DNA of 64,000 bases. It comes from Sphingobacteriales bacterium (GTDB lineage: Bacteria; Bacteroidota; Bacteroidia; Chitinophagales; Chitinophagaceae). Numbering within the stretch: position 1 is the first letter of the stretch; each line of letters opens with the position of its first letter. This document shows, in pieces, positions 42,138-52,463 of this stretch. Below the pieces are notes generated by a model. It worked only from the letters and a program-made list of their open reading frames with translations. It was not told the DNA's origin and ran no database searches. Where the stretch lies: NCBI GenBank assembly GCA_016185185.1, contig JACPOD010000013.1, positions 34,868 through 98,867 on the forward strand. Direction: 5' to 3'. The translations under genes were made by a program, and so were the position numbers.

Positions 42138-42473
42138 ATGCCGATTAATTATTACATATTTCTTGCGTTAGCGCTGTTTTGTATTGGCGTGGCTGGAGTA
42201 TTAACCCGCCGCAATGCCATCATTATTTTTATGTGCATTGAGTTAATGCTGAATGCAGTGAACCTATTGCTGGTGGCATTTTCTAAAATGCATCATTTAG
42301 ATGTGATGCAAACCAACCCTGCCACAACAGTAGGCACCGATGCGCAACTGTTTGTTTTCTTCATTATGGTGGTGGCGGCTGCAGAAGTGAGTGTGGGATT
42401 AGCCATTATAGTAATGATGTACCGCAATACGCATTCTATCGATATTAATTTCTTAAACCGGTTAAAACATTAA
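42138..42473 (+). CDS. nuoK: NADH-quinone oxidoreductase subunit K
   Basis: 111 aa, three membrane spans. [31 protein letters not shown] includes the conserved Glu of TM2, and [24 protein letters not shown] holds the second Glu. It is an Mrp-like small antiporter-type subunit. It is preceded directly by repeat sequence. Confidence 0.97.
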   Translation: MPINYYIFLALALFCIGVAGVLTRRNAIIIFMCIELMLNAVNLLLVAFSKMHHLDVMQTNPATTVGTDAQLFVFFIMVVAAAEVSVGLAIIVMMYRNTHSIDINFLNRLKH

Positions 42474-42494
42474 AAGCCAAAAGGCTCCTGATAC

Positions 42495-44396
42495 ATGAGT
42501 AACATTTTAGAATATATCTGGCTGGTTCCTTTGTTTCCGTTAATTGGTTTTTTAATTAATGGATTGGGCAGAAATTATTTGAGTAAAACTTTTGTGAGTA
42601 TTATTGGTTGTGGTGTATTACTGGCCTCTTTTGCAGCAAGCGTTTACTTCTTTATGAGTGTGAAAAGCGGTAATAGTGAAGTAGTACATTTATTTGACTT
42701 TATAAGTACAAACAGTATAAATATCCCTTTCGAATTCCAGGCAGATGCACTTTCTTCCTTATTTCTTTTAATTATTACGGGTGTTGGTTTTTTAATACAC
42801 CTGTATTCTACCGCTTATATGCATGAAGAAAGCAGTACACATTTTGCCAGGTATTTTGCGTATCTCAACCTGTTTGTATTTTCTATGTTGCTGCTGGTAT
42901 TAGGTGGCAACTATGTCATCATGTTCATTGGATGGGAAGGAGTGGGACTATGTTCTTATTTGCTGATTGGTTACTGGTTTAAGAACACGGATTATAATAA
43001 TGCTGCCAAGAAAGCTTTTATCATGAACCGTATTGGTGATCTTGGTTTTTTACTGGCAGTGTTCTGGATGATCCAGCAATTTAATTCCGTAAGTTTTGGT
43101 GAAGTATTTGCCAAATCACCACAGGCTTCTGTTGCTGTATTAACTGGTATTACGTTATTACTTTTTGTGGGTGCTACTGGTAAGAGTGCACAAATTCCAT
43201 TATACACATGGTTGCCCGATGCGATGGCTGGTCCAACACCTGTTTCTGCACTCATCCATGCTGCTACCATGGTTACGGCAGGCATTTATATGATTGCACG
43301 CAGCAATGTGATGTATACCCTTGCTCCAACCACTCAAACAGTAGTTGCTGTGGTTGGTTTGGCTACAGCCATCTTTGCTGCAACTATAGCAATTAAGCAA
43401 AACGATATTAAAAAAGTACTGGCTTATTCAACAGTAAGCCAGCTGGGCTATATGTTTCTTGGTTTAGGAGTGGGTGCTTATACCGGTGCCGTATTTCATG
43501 TAATGACACATGCTTTCTTCAAAGCTTTGTTATTCCTTGGGGCAGGTTCTGTTATTCATGCCATGCATCACGAACAGGATATCCGTAACATGGGCGGGTT
43601 GAGAAAAAAATTACCCATCACTCATCTTACGTTTTTATTAGGATGCATTGCCATTGCTGGTATTCCTCCGTTCAGTGGCTTCTTTTCAAAAGATGAAATA
43701 TTAGCAGCAGCTTATGAAGCTAATCCTGTTTACTGGATTATTGGTGTAGCAGGAGCAATGATGACAGCATTCTATATGTTTCGTTTATATGCTACTACGT
43801 TCCTTGGTTCATTCAGAGGTACACAGGAGAAGGAACATCACTTGCATGAAAGTCCTGCCGCCATGACCATTCCTTTAATTGTATTAGCAATACTGGCGGT
43901 AGTTGGTGGATTTGTTGGTATTCCAAAAGTATTTGCAGAAAATGCGCATTCATTAGAACATTTCTTATCACCCATATTTGCACAGTCAGAAGAGTTAGTA
44001 AAGAAAGAACATGCATTGGATCATACAAAAGAGATAGGATTAATGGCAGCGTCTGTGATTCTGGCATTAATTGCTATTTCTTACGCATTAAACCGTTTCA
44101 GCAAAAAACCAGAATTGAAAGAAGCAGAAGGATTTGGAAAAATATTGGCCAACAAGTTGTATGTGGATGAAATGTATGATGCCATCATCGGTAAACCGTT
44201 AAAAGCCATTTCTGCATTCTTTAATAACGTTATTGAAAAAGCAGGTATTGATGGATTTGTAAATGGTATTGGAGATGGGGTTCAATATGCCAGTCGGCAA
44301 TTGCGCTTGTTGCAAAGTGGCCAGGTGGGCAGTTATATTTTACTGATGGTGATTGGTATTATTATTTTGTTTATTATTCAATTATTTGTCCAATAA
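42495..44396 (+). CDS. nuoL: NADH-quinone oxidoreductase subunit L
   Basis: 633 aa, the largest antiporter-like subunit. Landmarks are HLYSTAYMHEE, FIGWEGVGLCSYLLIGYW (key Glu), GATGKSAQIPLYTWLPDAMAGPTPVSALIHAATMVTAGIY (lysine and proline-rich helix) and VLAYSTVSQLGYMFLGLG. The C-terminal lateral helix and final membrane span follow (SYILLMVIGIIILFIIQLFVQ). It conducts protons at the distal membrane arm. Confidence 0.98.
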   Translation: MSNILEYIWLVPLFPLIGFLINGLGRNYLSKTFVSIIGCGVLLASFAASVYFFMSVKSGNSEVVHLFDFISTNSINIPFEFQADALSSLFLLIITGVGFLIHLYSTAYMHEESSTHFARYFAYLNLFVFSMLLLVLGGNYVIMFIGWEGVGLCSYLLIGYWFKNTDYNNAAKKAFIMNRIGDLGFLLAVFWMIQQFNSVSFGEVFAKSPQASVAVLTGITLLLFVGATGKSAQIPLYTWLPDAMAGPTPVSALIHAATMVTAGIYMIARSNVMYTLAPTTQTVVAVVGLATAIFAATIAIKQNDIKKVLAYSTVSQLGYMFLGLGVGAYTGAVFHVMTHAFFKALLFLGAGSVIHAMHHEQDIRNMGGLRKKLPITHLTFLLGCIAIAGIPPFSGFFSKDEILAAAYEANPVYWIIGVAGAMMTAFYMFRLYATTFLGSFRGTQEKEHHLHESPAAMTIPLIVLAILAVVGGFVGIPKVFAENAHSLEHFLSPIFAQSEELVKKEHALDHTKEIGLMAASVILALIAISYALNRFSKKPELKEAEGFGKILANKLYVDEMYDAIIGKPLKAISAFFNNVIEKAGIDGFVNGIGDGVQYASRQLRLLQSGQVGSYILLMVIGIIILFIIQLFVQ

Positions 44397-44412
44397 ATTT
44401 TGAAAGGTATTT

Positions 44413-45849
44413 ATGTTAGCATTGCTATTAATATTGATTCCGTTGGTTACAGGTGTAGCGGCTTTTTTCATAAAAAATGAAAAAGTAGTAAAAAGCTGGG
44501 CTTTGCTATCGGCTGTGGTTGCCCTGGGAATTTCTCTTGCTACTTTGTATTATACTGATACCACGCATCTTACTTTTACAAAAGAATGGTTGCCAGATCT
44601 GGGTTCTTCTTTTTCTGTAGGGTTAGATGGCATGGGAAAGATGCTTACGTTATTAACAGCGATTGCTTTCCCTATCATTTTTATTTCCACTAAGCATTCA
44701 ACATATAAAGATGCTAACCAGTTTTATGGATTAATGTTATTATCACAGGCAGGTTTAATGGGTGTATTTCTATCAACTGATCTTTTATTATTTTATTTTT
44801 TCTGGGAGCTGGCATTAGTGCCTGCTTATTTTCTATGCAGTAAATGGGGTGGTGAAAAAAGGATTAGCGTTACGTTTAAATTCTTTATTTATACTTTTCT
44901 CGGATCCCTCATCATGCTCATCGGCATTTTATATCTCTACATTTTAAACCCGGAAAAATCTTTTGCTCTCCAGTCTATTTATAAAATGACGCTTAACAAC
45001 AGGGCCCAGGATATTTTATTCTGGATGTTTTTCCTCGCCTTTGCTATTAAAATGCCCATCTTTCCTTTTCATACCTGGCAACCAGATACCTATGAGCAAT
45101 CACCTACGGCTACTACCATGGTATTGAGTGGTATTATGGTTAAAATGGGATTGTTTGCAGTAGTACGTTGGCTGTTGCCTGTATTTCCGCATGCAGCAAG
45201 AGGGTTTGATAATATTATCATCGGGTTATCTGTAACAGGGATGATCTATGCTTCCTGCATTGCGATAGTACAGGATGATCTGAAACGGTTGGTTGCCTAT
45301 TCTTCCATTGCACATATTGGATTGATGAGTGCTGCATTATTTGCTGGTAAAGCAAATGGCGTACAGGGTGTGATGGTGCAAATGTTTAATCATGGCATTA
45401 ATATAATTGGATTGTGGATTGTGATAGAACTAACCGAACGGCAATTTGGTACACGTAAAATGAGTGAACTGGGAGGTCTTGCACAAAAAGCTCCGGCACT
45501 GGCTATTTTATTAGTCATCGTTGCTTTGGCTAACGTAGCATTGCCATTAACAAACGGGTTTGTGGGTGAATTCTTAATGTTTACCGGTTTATACCAGTTT
45601 AATGTTTGGTACACAGTTGTAGCGGGGTTAAGTATTATCCTGGCAGCTATTTATACGTTAAATATGATCCAAAAAGTATTTTACGGAAATACAAATGCAT
45701 TAACAGAACAGGCCGTTGATATAAGGTTAAATGAAAAACTGGTATTGAGTGTGCTGGTTATTTTGATTTTTGCCATGGGAGTATATCCCAAACCAATCAT
45801 TGAACTTACACAGGCATCGGTAAACAGTTTGGTAAGTGTATTTAAATAA
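44413..45849 (+). CDS. nuoM: NADH-quinone oxidoreductase subunit M
   Basis: 478 aa. FFWELALVPAYFLCSKWGG (proton-path Glu), FAIKMPIFPFHTWQPDTYEQSPTATTMVLSGIMVKMGLF and LVAYSSIAHIGLMSAALF are the diagnostic antiporter segments. Fourteen or so spans are expected. It follows nuoL by 16 nt and precedes nuoN by 20 nt, with no repeat element between these genes. Confidence 0.98.
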   Translation: MLALLLILIPLVTGVAAFFIKNEKVVKSWALLSAVVALGISLATLYYTDTTHLTFTKEWLPDLGSSFSVGLDGMGKMLTLLTAIAFPIIFISTKHSTYKDANQFYGLMLLSQAGLMGVFLSTDLLLFYFFWELALVPAYFLCSKWGGEKRISVTFKFFIYTFLGSLIMLIGILYLYILNPEKSFALQSIYKMTLNNRAQDILFWMFFLAFAIKMPIFPFHTWQPDTYEQSPTATTMVLSGIMVKMGLFAVVRWLLPVFPHAARGFDNIIIGLSVTGMIYASCIAIVQDDLKRLVAYSSIAHIGLMSAALFAGKANGVQGVMVQMFNHGINIIGLWIVIELTERQFGTRKMSELGGLAQKAPALAILLVIVALANVALPLTNGFVGEFLMFTGLYQFNVWYTVVAGLSIILAAIYTLNMIQKVFYGNTNALTEQAVDIRLNEKLVLSVLVILIFAMGVYPKPIIELTQASVNSLVSVFK

Positions 45850-45869
45850 GAAAAGAGCAAAGTATTAAT

Positions 45870-47249
45870 ATGAACGTAATTGTTTTATCTGCAGTTTGGG
45901 GAGTGGTTATGATGTTCAGCGGTTTATTTATCGCTGACAAAAGCAAAGCAAAAGTTGTTGCGGCAATCGGTCTTATTGTTTTGCTGGTTGGCAATTATTT
46001 TGATTTACATCATCAATCGTTTACACTATCCGATTTTAACGGGTTGCTTCATGTTGACAGCTTTGGGTTGATATTTACAAGTATCGCTTTGGTTTCTACT
46101 TTATTGTATTTACTGCTTACAGGAAGTGAAATGGAAAAAGTGGGCAATCATATTTTTGAATACTGGGCATTGATATTTTTTGTTTTGTGCGGGGTAGCAC
46201 TGGTAGCTGTTTACAATAATTTTCTCATGTTATTTTTAGGCATAGAAATCATTTCTATCCCACTTTACATTTTAACCGGCGCAGATAAACGCAATCTTAA
46301 AAGTAATGAAGGCTCGCTGAAATACTTTTTAATGGGGTCCTTCTCAACGGGTATTATGCTGATGGGTATTGCATTTATTTATGGAGCAAGAGGAACTTTT
46401 GCTTTGGAAATGCCACCCATTACCACTACACATTTACCCGTGATGATCGCTATCGGTTTAACATTTTTAGCGATAGCATTATCCTTTAAAGTTTCAGCTG
46501 CCCCTTTTCATTTTTGGACACCTGATGTTTATGATGGTGCCCCAACTGTTTTCACTTCCTTCATGGCCACTGTGGTAAAAGCAGCAGGCTTTATTGCATT
46601 TGTAAGATTATTTGAAGTGTCGTTTGGGGGAATGACCGATTACTGGCAGTTTACTATTGCCCTCATAATTGTAACAACATTAGTGGTTGGAAATATTACC
46701 GCCGTGTTTCAGCAAAGCATCAAGCGTATGCTGGCGTATTCCAGTATTGCACAGGCAGGGTTTATGTTGTTTGCAGTATATGCTGTAAATGCATTGGCCA
46801 AGGAGGGTATTTTACTTTATGCTGCTGCTTATTGCCTGGCTACTATTGGCATTTTTGCGGTGCTGGTAAAAATGAAAGATTACACGTTTGAAGGATTTAA
46901 TGGGCTGGCAAAACAACAACCGCTGGTGGCCTTTCTCACAACCATATTTCTTTTATCCTTAGCCGGTATTCCGCTTACCGCAGGGTTTCTGGCTAAATAT
47001 TATATGGTGGCATCTGCCATGAAATCGGGAACCTATATCTGGTTGCTGCTGATAGCCATGCTAAGCGCTGCCGTGAGTGTGTATTATTATTTCAGGGTAA
47101 TACAGGCCATGTATTTTAAACAGGGAGATGCGGCTGCTTCAGATATTACACCAACATTCAAAGTGGTACTTGCCATTACAGCCGGATTAATAATTCTTTT
47201 GGGGATCTTCCCCAACAGCTTGCTGTTAGATTGGTTTCATCTTTTTTAA
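45870..47249 (+). CDS. nuoN: NADH-quinone oxidoreductase subunit N
   Basis: 459 aa. LMLFLGIEIISIPLYILTGADKRNLKSNEGSLKYFLMGSFSTGIMLMGIAFIYGARG, LSFKVSAAPFHFWTPDVYDGAPTVFTSFMATVVKAAGF and RMLAYSSIAQAGFML are NuoN hallmarks. It completes the nuoA-N set. It ends where a new ORF begins in another frame. Confidence 0.97.
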   Translation: MNVIVLSAVWGVVMMFSGLFIADKSKAKVVAAIGLIVLLVGNYFDLHHQSFTLSDFNGLLHVDSFGLIFTSIALVSTLLYLLLTGSEMEKVGNHIFEYWALIFFVLCGVALVAVYNNFLMLFLGIEIISIPLYILTGADKRNLKSNEGSLKYFLMGSFSTGIMLMGIAFIYGARGTFALEMPPITTTHLPVMIAIGLTFLAIALSFKVSAAPFHFWTPDVYDGAPTVFTSFMATVVKAAGFIAFVRLFEVSFGGMTDYWQFTIALIIVTTLVVGNITAVFQQSIKRMLAYSSIAQAGFMLFAVYAVNALAKEGILLYAAAYCLATIGIFAVLVKMKDYTFEGFNGLAKQQPLVAFLTTIFLLSLAGIPLTAGFLAKYYMVASAMKSGTYIWLLLIAMLSAAVSVYYYFRVIQAMYFKQGDAAASDITPTFKVVLAITAGLIILLGIFPNSLLLDWFHLF

Positions 47250-47314
47250 CCGTTCAGCTAATTTATTTTCTTAAGCAATTAGCTTCCTGTATTTTTAGGG
47301 GTAGAAAAACGTTT

Positions 47315-48595
47315 ATGAAATTCAGGGATATCTTGGCTATTGCTTTTCGCACCATTCGTGGCAACCGTTTACGAACAGGCATCACTGTTTCCATTATTGC
47401 CTTTGGTATAATGGCATTAATTGGAATCATTACTGCTATTGAATCCATGAACCAGAGTTTGTATGAGAACTTTTCCATTATGGGTTCTAATACTTTCAGC
47501 ATCCGGTTTAAAGAAAGGGTATTTCGTTTTGGAGGTGGTGGAGGGGACTTAAAAAAACGTTCCAAAAATCAACAAAGAGAAAAATCATCCAATCTTGGTA
47601 AAGTTATAACATGGCAGGATGCAAGTGAGTTTAAAAAGAATTATGTTTTTCCGGCAGCTGTTGGCGTTTCCAAAATGGGTAGTAGGGGTACACAGATTTT
47701 TTATAAAGAAAAAAAGACCAATCCGAATATACGGCTGATGGGAGGGGATGAAAATTACCTTGTATGCAGCGGATACACCATTAATGTGGGACGAAACTTT
47801 ACTACGCTTGATTTAGAAACGGGGAGAAACGTGGTGATACTTGGCAGCGATCTTGTAAAGAAATTATTTGACAATAATGTGCAAAGAGCCGTAGGCAATA
47901 CTGTTAGAATTGATGGAGCCCCTTATCGTATTATTGCAGTTTTAAAAGAACGGGGCGCCAGTAGCTTACTCAGTTTGGATAATATCGCTATTACATCTGT
48001 TAATAATGTAAGGCGTAATTACAGCAATTCAGGTTCTTCTTTCAATATAGCCATTAATGTAAAACAGTTTGAGCAAATGGATGCAGCCATTAGCGAAGCA
48101 ACCGGAATATTCCGGAATGTAAGAAGACTGGGTATTAAAGATGCAGAAAATTTTTATATCGATAAAAGCGACAGCCTGGTAGAAGTATTTAAAAGCCTGC
48201 TGTTTTTTGTTACGGTAGCGGCTGTTATAATTGGTATGATCACTTTGTTTGGTGCTTCGGTAGGTTTAATGAACATTATGCTTGTTTCCGTAAATGAACG
48301 AACAAGAGAGATTGGCCTGGTGAAAGCCATAGGTGCCACCAAACTCAGCATCCGCCTCCAATTTTTATTTGAAGCAATATGGATTTGTTTATTGGGTGCA
48401 GTTATTGGAGTATTGCTGGGGGTAATACTCGGTAACCTTGCTGGTATATTTGTATTTAAAACAGGTTTTATAATGCCCTGGATGTGGGTTATTATTGGAA
48501 TTGTAACCTGTTCGATCGTTGGATTATTAGCCGGTTTATATCCTGCTTTTAAGGCCGGACGGCTTGACCCGATTGTAGCGCTGAGATATGAATAG
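47315..48595 (+). CDS. MacB/FtsX-type ABC transporter permease
   Basis: 426 aa from the ATG at 47315; the track start at 47231 overlaps nuoN and adds non-homologous sequence. An N-terminal span (RLRTGITVSIIAFGIMALIGIITAIESM) is followed by a periplasmic MacB_PCD domain and the FtsX domain with three spans (VTVAAVIIGMITLFGASVGLMNIMLVSVNERTREIGLVKAIGATKLSIRLQFL ... CSIVGLLAGLYPAFKAGRLDPIVALRYE). These drive mechanotransmission in lipoprotein or peptide export. No ATPase gene is adjacent, so its partner is elsewhere. Confidence 0.9.
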   Translation: MKFRDILAIAFRTIRGNRLRTGITVSIIAFGIMALIGIITAIESMNQSLYENFSIMGSNTFSIRFKERVFRFGGGGGDLKKRSKNQQREKSSNLGKVITWQDASEFKKNYVFPAAVGVSKMGSRGTQIFYKEKKTNPNIRLMGGDENYLVCSGYTINVGRNFTTLDLETGRNVVILGSDLVKKLFDNNVQRAVGNTVRIDGAPYRIIAVLKERGASSLLSLDNIAITSVNNVRRNYSNSGSSFNIAINVKQFEQMDAAISEATGIFRNVRRLGIKDAENFYIDKSDSLVEVFKSLLFFVTVAAVIIGMITLFGASVGLMNIMLVSVNERTREIGLVKAIGATKLSIRLQFLFEAIWICLLGAVIGVLLGVILGNLAGIFVFKTGFIMPWMWVIIGIVTCSIVGLLAGLYPAFKAGRLDPIVALRYE

Positions 48596-48617
48596 TCAAC
48601 TAATTATTATTGATAAT

Positions 48618-48656
48618 AAAAAAATCCCTCTTCAGAACAAAGAGGGATTTTTATTT
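48618..48656. terminator. Bidirectional terminator between convergent genes
   Basis: AATCCCTCTT / AAGAGGGATT stem of 10 bp with A residues on one side and T on the other. It serves both the ABC permease and the minus-strand protease. Confidence 0.85.
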
Positions 48657-48681
48657 TAATCAATTCTTTTCACCTCAAAAA

Positions 48682-51237
48682 TTATTTCGGATTTAAGGTG
48701 CGGTCAATCCGGTCGGCAACATCCTGCAGGTGATATCGGGTTAGTTTATCAGGTGCAGATGGTATGGCGGCCCGTACTTCTGCCAGCAATGTACGTAAGG
48801 TGCCTTTTGCTACAGAAATCAAATCTGTTTTCTTATTATCTACCGTTGGGCCAAATGAAATAACAATGCTAAATCCCCCGCCGGATGCCGGAGAAGCATT
48901 GGATGGGTTTACAATGTTTATTAATCTTTCAACAAAAGCTTTTTGTACAAAACGACGGTAGGCATCAGTTGGTTTTTTAGTACTCAGCTCACTCCAGATT
49001 GCTTTCTTCATATCGTCAACAAATTCATCAATGCGGTAGGCATTTGTATTGTCACGGTTATATTCTGATATCATTCGGCCCAGCCGGGTAGTACTTAACA
49101 AGCTCCCCATCACATTATCCTGTATGGCATTAATACGATCCATTTGCGGGGTACTGATTTTGTCCAGAATATTTTTATTGAGCAGCCAGTAAGGAGTTTC
49201 AAATAAATTTTTGCTGATAAAAGTCAATGCTTCTTTTTGTAAAATTTTTGGGACAACTGTATAAACATTGCCTGGTTGTTCCGTTGTTTTATAATCGGTA
49301 TAAATGCCGCCTACATACATTACAGTGTGACTCATATACCTGCTAAATTGATCAACAACACTGTTATATACATCGGTAAGGGTTTCAAAATTTTCACCTT
49401 TTTCATTTACCCAGGCAGGTAATTGAGGCAGCATCCATTTTAAATTTTTAATACCATATTCATTTGCCTTCATATTGTTATCGCCAAGACATTCGGTTTG
49501 TGCCCTTGGGTCCACACCATCATAATGTATAAATCGTAACCTTGGGTTACTTGCTTTTTCTTTTACCCATTCGTTTAATATAGCTTTTTCTTCCTGCTCT
49601 GTTTTATCCAGCAATGGCCGGTAGCCCCATTCAATGGCCCAGTTATCATAATCACCAATGCGCATCATTAATCCGCTGCGGCTGATTTTATCTTCGGGCT
49701 GCGCCACATAGTTAAAACGGGCATAATCCATAATAGAAGGGGTATGACCATTTGCTTCCACCCATGCTTTATCCCGCAGTTTTTCTACCGGTACTGAAGC
49801 AGAGGCGCCCATATTATGAGGTAATCCTAATGTATGGCCTACTTCATGTGAAGAAACAAGACGAATAAGTTCACCCATCAATTCATCATCAAATTGTGCT
49901 TTTCTTGAAGCCGGATCGCTGGGAGATGCCTGGATTAAATACCAGTTTCGCAGCAACTGCATCACATTGTGGTACCAGTTAATATGGCTTTCAATAATTT
50001 CTCCGCTACGGGGATCATGCACATGCGGGCCAGAAGCATTAGCAACTGTAGAAGGTTTATACACGATGGCCGAATAACGGGCATCCTCCAAACTCCAGGT
50101 ACTATCCTCTTCTTTTGTGGGGGCCTCTTTAGCCATAATAGCATTTTTAAAGCCAGCTTTTTCAAAAGCTTTTTGCCAGTCATTAACACCCTGTATTAAA
50201 TAAGGAACCCATTTTTTAGGGGTAGTGGGGTCAATATAATAAACGATGGGTTTTACGGGTTCAACAAGTTCTCCTCTTTTGAATCTAGCGGTATCTTCCG
50301 GCTTAATATCTAATTTCCATCTTGTAATTACACTAATGTCTTTTACACCTTGCGGGTCGGTATCGAAATCAGTAAACTCAGTGGTAAAATAGGCAACCCG
50401 GTCATCGTAATACCTGGGACGCATTGGGTTTTTAGGCAATAAAATTATCGAGCTGTTTAATTCAAATGTGGCATTACCAGAGGGTGGTATCATAAAAGAA
50501 CCCGGTAAGGATGGCCCCGAACTTTTGGAATATGTTTTTACTGTTTTTATTTCAGTATTCATTGGGTACGACTTTACATCAAGGATATATGATTTATCCG
50601 ACTGCAAAGAGCCGATACGGAGAAAGGGCTTAAAGAATGATTCAAAAAACAGCACATCATTATCCCCATTCATATAATCTGTAAAATCGACAACAGAACC
50701 TGTGCTGTCTTTGGAAAATGCTTTTATATCGAATGCGGCAGAAATTGGTTGCACACTGGAACGCATTACCGATTTATACAAGGGCTTGGTTGAATCTTTT
50801 GCGTAAACGGAATAAGAAATGGTGCGAATAAAAAATTTGTTATTAGGACCCTTTTCAAACCGAATTACATTTTCTCCGATCTCATCCCCTGCATAGCCAA
50901 TAAAACCACTTTGTAAACCAACCGGTGCCTTAGAAATACGGTTTACAATTAAGAAATCCCTGCCAAGAAGGGAGTCTCCTATTTCAAAGTACCATTTGTC
51001 TTCTACTTTATGCACGGTGAGTAAACCATACCTGCTTTGGGCCTTTTCAGTAATAACTTCTTTGTAAGGCTTAGGGCCGGGTTTAGTATTTGTTCCCCCG
51101 TTTCCGGTAGGGTTGGTCCCGTTACCGGTAACAGGAGCAGGGGTGGTTGGCTTCGTTTGTGCCGAAACCGATTGCGGTGTAAAACACATTAAAATATGCA
51201 GCAGAAATACTGCCGCGGGTGTCATCAGTTTTCTCAT
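48682..51237 (-). CDS. Secreted zinc-dependent metalloprotease (DUF5117/DUF5118 type)
   Basis: 851 aa with a signal peptide (FLLHILMCFTPQSVSAQ). A Pro/Thr/Gly-rich linker precedes the conserved front domains (YFEIGDSLLGRDFLIVNRISKAP). The zinc site is RLVSSHEVGHTLGLPHNMGAS, an extended HExxHxxGxxH metzincin-type motif, near residue 465-485. SIMDYARFNYVAQPEDKISRSG supplies the following Met-turn. This matches the large zinc-dependent metalloproteases of Bacteroidota. Its substrate is unknown. It is transcribed toward the nuo operon. Confidence 0.9.
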   Translation of the reverse strand: MRKLMTPAAVFLLHILMCFTPQSVSAQTKPTTPAPVTGNGTNPTGNGGTNTKPGPKPYKEVITEKAQSRYGLLTVHKVEDKWYFEIGDSLLGRDFLIVNRISKAPVGLQSGFIGYAGDEIGENVIRFEKGPNNKFFIRTISYSVYAKDSTKPLYKSVMRSSVQPISAAFDIKAFSKDSTGSVVDFTDYMNGDNDVLFFESFFKPFLRIGSLQSDKSYILDVKSYPMNTEIKTVKTYSKSSGPSLPGSFMIPPSGNATFELNSSIILLPKNPMRPRYYDDRVAYFTTEFTDFDTDPQGVKDISVITRWKLDIKPEDTARFKRGELVEPVKPIVYYIDPTTPKKWVPYLIQGVNDWQKAFEKAGFKNAIMAKEAPTKEEDSTWSLEDARYSAIVYKPSTVANASGPHVHDPRSGEIIESHINWYHNVMQLLRNWYLIQASPSDPASRKAQFDDELMGELIRLVSSHEVGHTLGLPHNMGASASVPVEKLRDKAWVEANGHTPSIMDYARFNYVAQPEDKISRSGLMMRIGDYDNWAIEWGYRPLLDKTEQEEKAILNEWVKEKASNPRLRFIHYDGVDPRAQTECLGDNNMKANEYGIKNLKWMLPQLPAWVNEKGENFETLTDVYNSVVDQFSRYMSHTVMYVGGIYTDYKTTEQPGNVYTVVPKILQKEALTFISKNLFETPYWLLNKNILDKISTPQMDRINAIQDNVMGSLLSTTRLGRMISEYNRDNTNAYRIDEFVDDMKKAIWSELSTKKPTDAYRRFVQKAFVERLINIVNPSNASPASGGGFSIVISFGPTVDNKKTDLISVAKGTLRTLLAEVRAAIPSAPDKLTRYHLQDVADRIDRTLNPK

Positions 51238-51550
51238 GAATGATTTTTTCTTTATTAAAAGTAGGGGGGAAATTACATTAAATATGTTAACTATGGCAAC
51301 CGTTTAAAAAAGAAACAAACAGGTGTTGGTGACCCTTGAATAATAACAAATTAAAAAGATTTGTCATTGGGAAAAAAAAATATTTTGAGAACTTGTTGCT
51401 TTCATTTTATTTCCTAACTTGTGCCACTCACCTTAAGAATAATGGATGGATTGCTTGTTAAAAAAGAAAATTCCTTAAACTTGTATTCCGTTTATTGTTA
51501 TTAATATTTAAAAACAACTTTGTATTCGCAAACATTAAAAAAAGAAAATC
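51238..51550. other. Intergenic region between protease and exbB
   Basis: A 313-nt AT-rich divergent gap. Near the exbB side, TTG (51495-51497), 17 nt, CAACTTTG (51515-51522) could be an exbB promoter, and TAACTTG at 51416-51422 is another weak candidate. I see no gene, terminator or repeat in it. Confidence 0.4.
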
Positions 51551-52402
51551 ATGGCTGAAACTAAACCAACTGCAAAAAGTGGAACGTCTGTTCAACCAAA
51601 GAAATCAGGAAATGCAATTAGTCTCATTGCTCCTGTAGTATGTATTATTTCTGGTTATTTAATCTGGCGTTTTTATTTGGGTCATCCTTCTCACTTCGCC
51701 AAGCCTGATCCAGAAGGCGGATTCTGGCCTTCTCACCATGATCCATTTGGGCCTCTTTACCGTATGTATGAAGGAGGTATCCTTGTACCGGTACTGATTG
51801 GTTTATTCCTGATGGTAATCGTGTTTTCAATCGAAAGATTCATCACCATCGCAAAAGCTACAGGAAGTGGTTCTGTTTCAGATTTCGTTCGCAAAGTTCA
51901 GTATCACCTCGCTAACAGAAATGTTGATGCTGCTCTGGCTGAATGTGACAAACAAAAAGGTTCTGTGGGTAACGTAATGAAAGCTGGCCTTCGCCGTTAC
52001 AAAGAAATGATTGAAGACAAAGATTTGTCTACAGAACAGAAAGTACTGGCTATCCAAAAAGAAGTAGAAGAAGCTACTTCGCTGGAATTACCAATGCTTG
52101 AGAAGAACCTGGTGTTTCTTTCTACAATTACTTCACTGGCAACCCTTGTAGCTTTGTTAGGTACGGTAATGGGTATGATCAAATCGTTCTCTGCCCTGGG
52201 TGCTGAGGGTGGCTCTGGTGCTGCTGCTTCACTGGCGGTAGGTATCTCAGAAGCTCTTTATAATACAGCTACCGGTATCGCTACTTCAGCTTTTGCCCTT
52301 GTAATGTATAATATCTTTACTACTAAGATAGATGCTATCACTTATGGTATTGATGAATCAGGCTTTACTTTAACGCAAAGTTTTGCATCGCTTTATAAAT
52401 AA
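51551..52402 (+). CDS. exbB: ExbB/TolQ-family proton channel protein
   Basis: 283 aa. An N-terminal span (AISLIAPVVCIISGYLIWRFYLG) plus the canonical three-span MotA/TolQ/ExbB layout: ILVPVLIGLFLMVIVFSIERFITI, then LVFLSTITSLATLVALLGTVMGMIKSFSAL and ALYNTATGIATSAFALVMYNIFTTKID. It forms the pentameric stator that uses proton-motive force for TonB. It is first of a four-gene exbB-exbD-exbD-tonB operon. Confidence 0.95.
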   Translation: MAETKPTAKSGTSVQPKKSGNAISLIAPVVCIISGYLIWRFYLGHPSHFAKPDPEGGFWPSHHDPFGPLYRMYEGGILVPVLIGLFLMVIVFSIERFITIAKATGSGSVSDFVRKVQYHLANRNVDAALAECDKQKGSVGNVMKAGLRRYKEMIEDKDLSTEQKVLAIQKEVEEATSLELPMLEKNLVFLSTITSLATLVALLGTVMGMIKSFSALGAEGGSGAAASLAVGISEALYNTATGIATSAFALVMYNIFTTKIDAITYGIDESGFTLTQSFASLYK

Positions 52403-52463
52403 GACCCGGTTTATGGAAATAAGCTGATTATGTATCTTATTATTAATTTTTAAAAATTAAACG